Part shown: piece after piece, positions 60,701-64,000 of the stretch
How the letters are laid out: every line of letters starts with the position of its first letter
Position numbering within the stretch: position 1 is the stretch's first letter
NCBI GenBank assembly: GCA_946414435.1
Contig: CAMKOM010000008.1
Location: 1-64,000, forward strand
Length of the DNA stretch: 64,000 nucleotides
Reading direction: 5' to 3'
Source of the DNA: an uncultured Bacteroidota bacterium
Lineage (GTDB): Bacteria; Bacteroidota; Bacteroidia; Bacteroidales; SZUA-534
Translations under genes and position numbers: made by a program
The notes under the pieces: model-generated
Database searches by the model: none
What the model was told of the DNA's origin: nothing
Seen by the model: only the letters and a program-made list of their open reading frames with translations

Positions 60701-61774
60701 GGTGTTGTCAGTGTCAATGGTGGGCAAGCGCTTGTCTTTACCAAAAATGCCAAACCTGTTGCTGGCGCCAGTGCCAATTCATACGTCGATGGCACAATTT
60801 GGAAATATGGAAAAACACCGTTCGTATTCCCGACAGGAAGCAATGGCCGCCTTGCACAAATCGGTATAGCACCAGGCAGCGATGCAACTGACGCCACTTA
60901 TTATTCGGCGTCGTACACCCTTGTTGCGGACAAAGAGCCGTTGACCACGGGTCTGCCAACAGGCATGAGCCGTGTCAGCCAGGCTGAGACATGGTTAGTT
61001 GATTGCCCAGGTGGGAAATCAAGCAAGCTTACGCTCTATTGGTCTGATGCCGAAGCAAGTGGCATTACACCTGGTAAAGAGTCGGATTTGGTGGTCGCTC
61101 ATTTCACAGAAGGGAAATGGAAGGCCGAGCCTGCCAAGTTCGATGGCGTAAATTCTATTACAACCACAGCGTATATTACGTCCTACAGTCCGTTCACCTT
61201 CGGTGCCAAAAATCCAGAACCGGATATCAATCCGCTTCCTGTCACCTTCGTGACCTTCACAGGCCGTCAGGTTGATAATAGCATTGTGCTTGAGTGGGCA
61301 ACCATGTCGGAGAGCAACAACGACTACTTCGAGATTGAGCGCTCGATTGATGGTGTCAACTACGTGACAGTTGGTTATGTTGACGGTGCCGGCAATTCGA
61401 GCAGCCTGCTCAACTATCAGTTTACTGATAATGCGCCTGAGCAGGGACAACTCTACTACCGCTTGTCGCAAGTCGATTTCGATGGCACGCGCGAGTATGC
61501 CGACAAGATAGTGACTGTGCTTTACGCAGGCGACGAGATGGGTAGTCTGAGAGTCGTGCCGAACCCGACAAACGGTTTGTTCCGCATCAATGTTGGCAGA
61601 GGAATGGCTGACGGTATAGTCCGTTTGATATCTCAGAGCGGTACAGTTGTCAGAGTGTTCGAGATCAATGGTTGCGAGCAAAGTCTCGACATTAGTGATC
61701 TGCAAGACGGTGTCTACATATTGCAGTACACAAGCAACAGTAAGGTTTTGCAACATAAGGTTGTTAAATACTAA
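48707..61774 (+). CDS. Giant modular secreted protein with T9SS C-terminal sorting domain
   Basis: A 4355-residue protein, uninterrupted. It has an N-terminal signal (MRKTRLFGLAVLAIILGSSE after a basic leader), then five modules that each open with a W-D-x(6-8)-W motif at about residues 53, 1005, 1953, 2869 and 3818, continue as long beta-helix-like repeats (LTVAGGTFV, LNLSGG..), and mostly close with an F-x-F-P-x-G strand (about 1797, 2692, 3171, 4038) and a YW/TW-x-V strand. Ig/PKD-like domains lie at about 3300-3800. A fibronectin-like domain (PLPVTFVTFTGRQ, near 4175) and a T9SS sorting domain (LRVVPNPTNGLFRINVGRG to HKVVKY, about 4280-4355) end it. T9SS export and surface attachment or release follow from that domain. 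An adhesin or matrix role is inferred; no enzyme motif is visible. The first third is more AT-rich than neighbouring genes. The TTG at 48683 is rejected as start. Confidence 0.9.
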   Translation: MKRLALNFGVMRKTRLFGLAVLAIILGSSEVVWGQDIPSDPRYNFHSQADDDWDEESTWTTDWPGTTGTPGSAIEHSVGIDGNTVELNSMPANAIKRLHIYNNGALILNGALIVTPKKTSDDFAIYNDVELTGTGSLTLNGVMSGRGHILTTGINVIASGGSDFSSLYLVVADSTFTNNRNGKTITSLEVSGGKFVSNYTTYCGSLKLSGGEIEIASGATLKSNDRSLTIDIPNVNGSDTIIGSGTLDVTTINVAEGDTLTIGGEVKLSQVLTINGVVRIIGNVTLQNNTTINGKVIIEKGEGIKLNIADGKNITFGENSDMEGGGELHFVGASTINNLQDCCDVIAICDNASKTITYAATSTHIIPGTYANLTLNANTDGEVRTLCDTVIVNGIFTPNKHYTLQGNGGRKAFAVKGEVKNGKILKFDNVNVALGNSESADAMNVSVSEFNIGENDTLTIAGNVNLSGTGNKKFDGVGGENGEIIIDEGKTLTSSGTVTFSNDQTISGNGTFTISKQINGTKLTTSTNINMTAGAGSSIEYEVVGGTFTNTNTTNNYTVAKLTVNGGTYVSANGKKIADLTVAGGTFVAAENTTADVMTVTGGTVQVDKDKTLTVTTGNKLNVDGAAIFVGKAGSKFITDNVELSENAALTIKDTVTLTRPLVVNNNATLVGGTVSDTLKWDSPEHCKISVTSGTLTISNTLTVDGDVTLEGAMKVAEGGNLNLAGSTITFGPTAKFTGTQGNISFVEGVVISGLKNDPDVKAKYLKFPGAVTYDATCAAMFPGVYGNGLTLSTEAGKNIAIYDSVTITGALNWAAGRIVLNGNPLIVKETFSSGTFDENHMVVAGKKGKYIFVADAAYAALDLTAPVGTSSLTSAGTLLYGYSPATINIGEAVAIGDSIIVEVEGEALLGKATDLRRYWTISSNQNFTGTMTFNYTAADDLLDYGSKNYWAVFHGSSVYEKGGAQINSPFAQHFSITDENINGVWTACEYPAAVTLYSFGSGYWDNPSSWTTNSAGSTQPAEGAQAPNERCDVVILPGSVITGRSAGVRARSVTLKNETSTLVINPDCADVSIVNLTGEGRLVIKDKGSFPEGIDNTDLFMAPGGGTTEFSGSSSGEYELSKTEFNNLIINLEDGAEVKLPSNNNHKLQINGYFELENGEIIYTAENQSIHVGGNMNVGSGGKITNESGKGNLATADTLQVGGDLINDGIIRLTKRLWDDYSIATAMDDEKTDGRGILRFVGESNVDFKCNSTTNISQLIIDKGSNDKYKVTLFSKTERCFGLLGRATNNANPEGFRSGVAYPANPVVLYKPLWLRAGTLELTGHVFIRSLSEKGDGNNGLDCFYIPERGSLVLNGRDVKVWTTFSETTVSYASVIPAGRLIIKDGEFDGRGSSGITFVGSSYIDIQGGTLRGAQFRPSAFALNGLTTYVQSGGTVTFDGCGELNTGAPVFFMPEASYTFKMTGGTLIVSSAGPEGAFMVKSNPENGKISGGEIIINTGAAMKSGKDESKPNYLIATELPLYKLTLRNSPEIAPKSYARHYIANVNKKYLNNKYQCNITASTIVENDLTIENGVVFDCQGLPVTVGGNLNIESGSTVYTKGGGTSENEFIMNGSGELTVAGTVACSSSDASAGFYNLTLAEGADVAIKNDITVRGLFKLANRATMRDGGSNRTYTMLGDVEVDGTYEKCSSCGSKMVIKGENIYSTGTGELSYVDIDAGSELKLADRTNAGRQTKLTISGNLNFVSETQFNIGGSNLEFGSEATVTGAFGPTRMIRTVGTSSRGVTKVFATNGEFKFPFGFVSSEGYSYYTPANIKYTTADTYGSVTSRPVFGQAFRDANSLKCYWITDERGFSGASLSQEYFWYDEDGKPSLSEGSTAAWVPARRNGSTWQQFGTNFVDLDGTANSSYERRIYFDPNVTTATGYYTCGLPMSFTNGTPLYTSNVVADTLDWFDVNTWSESPNGDPCGCIPSETTPVYIGDEDNKRVVRISVPDDYAGSRGECASLDIAPGSTLDLTNYNNFKAPIVDVDESVGAGKLRLSSPYFPEGDFGKFNGEFGGTVEYYGNGYTIPTEAIDGSALVNYCNLLISGGTTGNEIGMPASNVTVFDSLKISGSARTNPTGSFTIDIHKDFIIANGGRFEVFENGSANQQTIKVADSLIVAEGATMIATGTAANSTTNLLQIGRDLIVDGTFMAKSGNYKFNTEFVGKTDSRIRSSQNLTLNMLTCNKNSIDDKLILKTTKKINTANSNALLDLVKGTFVVEIGDGGEVELTANKTLTIPGEACLSIVSGKAKVATGGNATGISLKGKIQISGGELIVGTGESASKYNSIQYTADGKPTIEISGGTLNVIGQISRTQNQTTGSLIWKQYGGDVVVQGRNRGSVLWLTDFAAFEVLESGEFDMQGGTLTVMNGNGNEGYGDIFIEPDIMNCTGGTIIVGGGSQKVYIPSSLNNIEVANGATLNAYTALDVNELTINNTGVFNARNHDLTIRKAFRNYNNENISGISAGFNFGTTTQLTKFVGSDMTYEGANASATQFNTVEVEGNLTLLSNHSSISVGGNLTQREGTVTDNGNVISLFGNLIYYGGFEGTGGINFCRTDDVQYIEGNSLESIGAITVNNPNEVYLNTNVRISNKIRLGANLYINRNSLILGKDATVESASGTFDGTHMLRLNGEHEDKGVTKYVKKDASNFTLPIGVVHEGNRYYTPAVYDFTSNDRDNCSITVKAINSIHNNLTFDPSKWLAYYWMVTTEGFGEDGRDNFSIKSTDFSVTQTYYYPAEKLLGTSDTLFPEYMYYGGTDEYKWIDLRGDGTTGSELANIGTNNVTFKPFGHIAGDYTVGVVGSNAEDNAGIYTGRPILYTRGDGGGDWDNPKTWNYIDGSGVEHWLYDDTGDVAADYKIDGNPVHILPGDVVNVKRSHTNAYSLTFDDGTEMGVLNLGNTVGSNFGRVNGTGKLIMEPVETEGDKYYKMPAGNFTTFLSDERSIVEFAGGDGKLPNAVVGHVSLPLQNVVLSGGGTKTLTKEYGEYINKSMVIRNGTKLAFGNTPIYMKGDWIDENTGDGGFLPGSNNDRSIVTFNGTSRQKIVLSGNNESFYRVIINNPSDVEIVRAESATEAGIIINKSLEFTNGCLIDTAENTSVTLLRTATVTRPGATSFVAGPLTWKLNAGDNRDFPIGGLDESVGKVYALTKLNNVSVNGDYTVTFHSGTYSFDVVWPFTSMSNTEKWTVSGPTGATAKLGLRVGSRTFTTINASMLKRVKIAGKKGTEWEIIESSHNSGSIPTAIILSAAALTISEYEEYTLGSSNSTARLLSKTEENQTDETYICDGDADATAIPVYFTGMGGPYTVTYKITDKEKNKSVTVTSPKFTDSEGVIALTGSDLAAKFGRTDGYSTQPYVVEITGMKDGSEDGMPAGNNKANVNVLYNPKPVIDGAGTVGMGDERVYTVTADDKVDAYTWSDNSDYVEIAPAGNTANIQFGTNTSTYSVTLTVRNTYKKSHDKVCYRENSKDVAVDIYPQPEITGNFGICRADGTAEFMTEKVGSHTYQWVVKDEADENVSSTITIDKTGESADNNKIKLTWDDSFTASKVTLHVIEKNGDLGKDVKRVITFYDDVTFNADDFYGSVICDNTVGTVTIEHTNINYSYIIYKGETAMCEEFGGNGTDDPIQIHTSEPLRYADGNLNFKVVVKNKGCQKQVNDKSIQVHENPSIKEFIIADNELYKGNLVQIDYTKTSTVGIKGYEFAYSLDGVTYSAPAPTGIRKDDLSGGKMVIEIPKADRMKGLLTIKSDDDVKSCDNTYEIDKPISNAYLWRGDGADTDWNNDANWWSGDAPESGDDVVVRDNYKITFKGGKSSDKISMPTVNGTAAAVRNINVGAGAKVNLADGAKLTIHKDVTCDGQFNSTGSGEVAFTDGEHAVSGAGSFANMSNVGTVTASSDMSVTGNITNNGKFVGTVKLNGGAAQSVGGGEFENLTVENLTVDKAGVTINNSINIDGKLTLTKGVVSVNGGQALVFTKNAKPVAGASANSYVDGTIWKYGKTPFVFPTGSNGRLAQIGIAPGSDATDATYYSASYTLVADKEPLTTGLPTGMSRVSQAETWLVDCPGGKSSKLTLYWSDAEASGITPGKESDLVVAHFTEGKWKAEPAKFDGVNSITTTAYITSYSPFTFGAKNPEPDINPLPVTFVTFTGRQVDNSIVLEWATMSESNNDYFEIERSIDGVNYVTVGYVDGAGNSSSLLNYQFTDNAPEQGQLYYRLSQVDFDGTREYADKIVTVLYAGDEMGSLRVVPNPTNGLFRINVGRGMADGIVRLISQSGTVVRVFEINGCEQSLDISDLQDGVYILQYTSNSKVLQHKVVKY

Positions 61775-61779
61775 CAAAG

Positions 61780-61806
61780 AAAGCCGGTTTTTAGCCGGCT
61801 TTTTTT
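61780..61806 (+). terminator. Intrinsic terminator of the giant gene
   Basis: AAAGCCGG (61780-61787) pairs with CCGGCTTT (61795-61802), followed by a T run, 5 bases after the stop codon. Confidence 0.93.
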
Positions 61807-61905
61807 ATTTATTATGAATTGTTTTTTTGTTTGGAGTATGGCCGTAAGGCAAAATACATATTGATGTAAATGCTTTTTGCCTAGTGTCTGACATTGATCC
61901 GCTTT

Positions 61906-63507
61906 TTACTCAGCATCATTGACCCTTTCATGCTTCCGAGCCCCTTCCACCTTCGATTTCAAGGCGCGGTAGGTGCCGTCTTCCTGAATGCACATTGTAC
62001 GCATAATCTGCTCTTTTTCAAAGCCTTTTGCCTGAAGGATTTTGAAGAATGTCTGGCGCGGGTTGAGCGAGTTGTATTCTTCTTCGATTTGCGCCAAAAG
62101 GCTCAAATCCAATGTTTTGTAGTATTCAAGAAAACGCTCGTAGTCGCGTTTGTTCCACTGGCCGCTGTTGCCGCCGCGGGCGAAAATCTCTTCGTAGAGT
62201 TGCTTGCCCTGGCTGTAGATTTCGGCGTAACGGCTCTCAATTTCGTTGATTTTGCGCTGCAGGCGGGCTATTTCGCGCTCATTGTCAGCCGATTCGCCTG
62301 CTGTGCGCAACTCTTCAATCTTGTCGTGCGACTCTTTCAGAATTTGGCGGTTTTGTGCCAATTCGCGCTCGTAGCGGCGGCGCTGGCGGACAAATATAAC
62401 CGTCAGCAGGGCAATCAGTGCGGCAAAACCCAACACCAAGGAAAAAACAATGCGCTGCGTGCGGTTCTGGTTGGCAAGTCGCAGTAAATCAAAGTCGTAA
62501 TTGGTGCTGGCGGTATATACGCGGCTGCTTTCGGTGGCGCTCTGAAAAATTTTGTGGACTAACGGTCGCAGTTCGGCAGCTGTGCGGTCGGCTTCAGCTG
62601 ACATACCGTGGCGGTGATAATAATCGAAGAAATATTCAAGAACAATGGCCCGATTAGCGTCACCAATTGAGCTGCTCTGATAAAAATCAATTGCATCCTG
62701 CAAGCGGTTCAAGCAAAGATAACTCTTTATGCGTGACAATTTTGCGACGTCGTTCCACGGATTAATCTCGGACGCCTTGAGCGCATAGCGAAGCGACTTT
62801 TCGGGTTCTTCTTCGGCGAAAATGAGTCCGTATTCGGCCAAAAATCCATAATTGGTGGTGTCGATTTTCTCACTTTCGCGTATATAATATATCGCGCTGT
62901 CCATCAATCCGTTAAAAAAGAAAATATCGGTCTTTATGGCGAGATAGTGAGCCTTTTGGTCGGTGCTGCGGGTATATGGCCGTATTTTCTCGACAAGTTC
63001 CAAACCGTGTGCGCCCAAGTCGAAAGGACTGCCTTCGGAAGAGTACCGCATAAGTGTGATATGGAATTTCAACTCGTTGTTTGTGAGCGTTTTGGCCACA
63101 TCTTCAGCCTGACGCAAAACTACAACGCCCGTGGCATAGTTGCCCGAAAACATATTCTTAACCGACTTCAGGTAAAGCGCCCACGCAAGTTTCTCTGAAT
63201 CAGACGTTTTGCGATAAAAATCGATACAATGGTTAAGCCGCGCAGTGTCGGCAATTCCATTTAAATCAAATAGCGTGAATTTGCCTTTGTAGAGTGATTT
63301 CAAGAGCGTTAGATAGACGCTGTCGGCATCGGAAAGCGGCTGTTTGAGGTCGGACTCGTGGTTTTTGAGGTACTCTTCGGACATTTCGTACTCGCCATCG
63401 CTGAAAAGCGCGTAGGCACGGTCGAAAATAGGTTGGTTTTCAGACTCTTGAGTGCAACCGAACAGGACAGTGGCAAGAGTTATCGACAATAATAGTTTGA
63501 GTTTCAT
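61906..63507 (-). CDS. Lipoprotein-like TPR sensor with membrane helix, coiled coil and HTH-like end
   Basis: A 533-residue protein: signal/lipobox LLSITLATVLFGC (Cys near 18), TPR-like helical repeats (about 20-330), a single membrane helix (IVFSLVLGFAALIALLTVIFV, in two short parts, about 365-385), a coiled coil (about 388-450) and a C-terminal domain with NPRQTFFKILQAKGFEKEQI and YRALKSKVEGARK. This plan matches Bacteroidota TPR-TM-HTH membrane regulators that sense at the outside and bind DNA inside; the terminal HTH is inferred and degenerate. It converges on the giant gene, 131 bases between stops. Start ATG 63505-63507 gives the signal. Confidence 0.75.
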   Translation of the reverse strand: MKLKLLLSITLATVLFGCTQESENQPIFDRAYALFSDGEYEMSEEYLKNHESDLKQPLSDADSVYLTLLKSLYKGKFTLFDLNGIADTARLNHCIDFYRKTSDSEKLAWALYLKSVKNMFSGNYATGVVVLRQAEDVAKTLTNNELKFHITLMRYSSEGSPFDLGAHGLELVEKIRPYTRSTDQKAHYLAIKTDIFFFNGLMDSAIYYIRESEKIDTTNYGFLAEYGLIFAEEEPEKSLRYALKASEINPWNDVAKLSRIKSYLCLNRLQDAIDFYQSSSIGDANRAIVLEYFFDYYHRHGMSAEADRTAAELRPLVHKIFQSATESSRVYTASTNYDFDLLRLANQNRTQRIVFSLVLGFAALIALLTVIFVRQRRRYERELAQNRQILKESHDKIEELRTAGESADNEREIARLQRKINEIESRYAEIYSQGKQLYEEIFARGGNSGQWNKRDYERFLEYYKTLDLSLLAQIEEEYNSLNPRQTFFKILQAKGFEKEQIMRTMCIQEDGTYRALKSKVEGARKHERVNDAE

Positions 63508-63544
63508 ATAGTTATTGATTTGACGCAAAAGTATTATTTTCTTT

Positions 63545-63552
63545 TAATTTTG
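63545..63552 (+). promoter_or_regulatory. Putative promoter of the toxin-antitoxin operon
   Basis: TAATTTTG matches TAnnTTTG; TTTG at 63519-63522 is a possible -33 box, with a 22-base spacer that is one longer than usual. ATG at 63616. Confidence 0.5.
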
Positions 63553-63615
63553 CCCCGCATTATTTTTTTGCCAAACAGATTGTTTTTCGTATTCTTGCTA
63601 AACAAATTGGTTTTT

Positions 63616-63882
63616 ATGCAAACAGCAATAAATTATCAGGATATGTCGGCGGTTGAAGCACTATGGACGCTCTACCAACAGCAGTCGGAGCGTGTGCGCA
63701 AGACCTTCCGCAGCCGCATAGCGCAGGAAGAGACCGAGGAAAAGCCGTGCATCAGCGAGGCGGAAGCCAAAGCATTGACTTTGCAGCGCGGACGCGACAT
63801 CAAGGCTGGACGCTCGAAACTAATTGCCCACGATACGGTTATGCACGAAATGGAGCAAATGATTTCCAACTATGGAAATTGA
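63616..63882 (+). CDS. Putative antitoxin of a type II toxin-antitoxin module
   Basis: An 88-residue, charged, mostly helical protein (MQTAINYQDMSAVEALWTL, RGRDIKAGRSKLIAHDTVMH). Its gene overlaps the following RelE/ParE toxin gene by 11 bases, the standard antitoxin-first coupling. The N-terminal part may be a short DNA-binding or dimerisation domain; the C-terminus would wrap the toxin. No named antitoxin family is recognised. The frame is open upstream to 63520, but the promoter lies inside that extension. Confidence 0.65.
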   Translation: MQTAINYQDMSAVEALWTLYQQQSERVRKTFRSRIAQEETEEKPCISEAEAKALTLQRGRDIKAGRSKLIAHDTVMHEMEQMISNYGN

Positions 63883-64000
63883 GTGGAGTGAGCAATCGCG
63901 TGACGACCTGCGCAATATACTTTTGTATGTTGCTGAAAACTTTGGTCGCCGCACGGCCGAAGCGGTGTTGGCCGATATTCGTAGCCGTGCCAATTTGCTG
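63872..64000 (+). CDS. RelE/ParE family toxin, N-terminal fragment (cut by window edge)
   Basis: The first 43 codons read MEIEWSEQSRDDLRNILLYV and go on to AENFGRRTAEAVLADI, the typical N-terminal strand and helix pair of ParE/RelE toxins (W-S-x-x-A/S-x-x-D-L-x-x-I). ParE types poison gyrase, RelE types cut ribosome-bound mRNA; the deciding C-terminus is outside the window. Coupled to the antitoxin by an 11-base overlap. Confidence 0.8.
   Translation, partial: MEIEWSEQSRDDLRNILLYVAENFGRRTAEAVLADIRSRANLL

Overview
The window reads as a chromosomal segment of a Bacteroidales (Bacteroidota) bacterium. The evidence is the acpP-fabF-rnc-IPExxxVDY gene order, promoters of the TAnnTTTG type instead of sigma70 -10 boxes, the near absence of Shine-Dalgarno sequences, lineage families (DUF4249, DUF4199, TonB-dependent receptor with CarboxypepD_reg domain, BspA-type leucine-rich repeats) and two proteins with a C-terminal type IX secretion (T9SS) sorting domain. 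I cannot assign a genus from sequence alone. No rRNA, CRISPR array, transposase or prophage module is visible.

Layout. 1-145 holds the N-terminus of a tail-fibre-like surface protein that has a full-length relative at 16.1-19.0 kb. 0.8-4.2 kb is a minus-strand fatty-acid/RNA-processing operon (acpP, fabF, rnc, IPExxxVDY protein, HAD phosphatase) behind tRNA-Cys. 4.3-9.5 kb carries folB, a CDF metal exporter, a DUF4199-glycosyltransferase pair, a small exported protein, a lipoprotein and glutamyl-Q tRNA(Asp) synthetase. 9.5-9.9 kb is a tandem array of alternating hairpins, followed by a Dcu-type C4-dicarboxylate transporter and a tandem pair of small outer-membrane proteins. 13-16 kb has a UPF0340 protein, a cyclophilin and sufS. 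16.1-19.0 kb is the repeat-rich surface protein with a self-cleaving S74 chaperone end. 19-31 kb is mostly housekeeping (zinc-ribbon protein, NIF3, tsaC, TerC, heptose epimerase, sufT, sufE, CobW GTPase, RluA synthase), interrupted by a DUF4143 ATPase gene bracketed by two identical 66-bp repeats. 31-40 kb has a three-gene envelope cluster, sufD-sufC without sufB, a T9SS leucine-rich-repeat protein, a DUF1893 lipoprotein and an uncharacterised gene. 40-48 kb has a TonB receptor with two DUF4249 lipoproteins, tRNA-Phe, a GT39 glycosyltransferase and metY. 48.7-61.8 kb is one 4355-codon gene for a giant secreted T9SS protein, followed by a convergent TPR/membrane/coiled-coil lipoprotein and the start of a RelE/ParE toxin-antitoxin pair.

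How the genes work together. The SUF iron-sulphur pathway is scattered over four sites (sufS, sufT, sufE, sufD-sufC). A large share of the window builds the cell surface: two tail-fibre-like proteins, a T9SS leucine-rich-repeat protein, the giant T9SS protein, a TonB/DUF4249 uptake system, small beta-barrel candidates and a plug-only TonB relative. The signals least explained by ordinary annotation are the ATPase cassette with flanking double-palindrome repeats, the hairpin array, a 48-codon reading frame with its own terminator upstream of the NIF3 gene, and a possible structured leader in front of metY.
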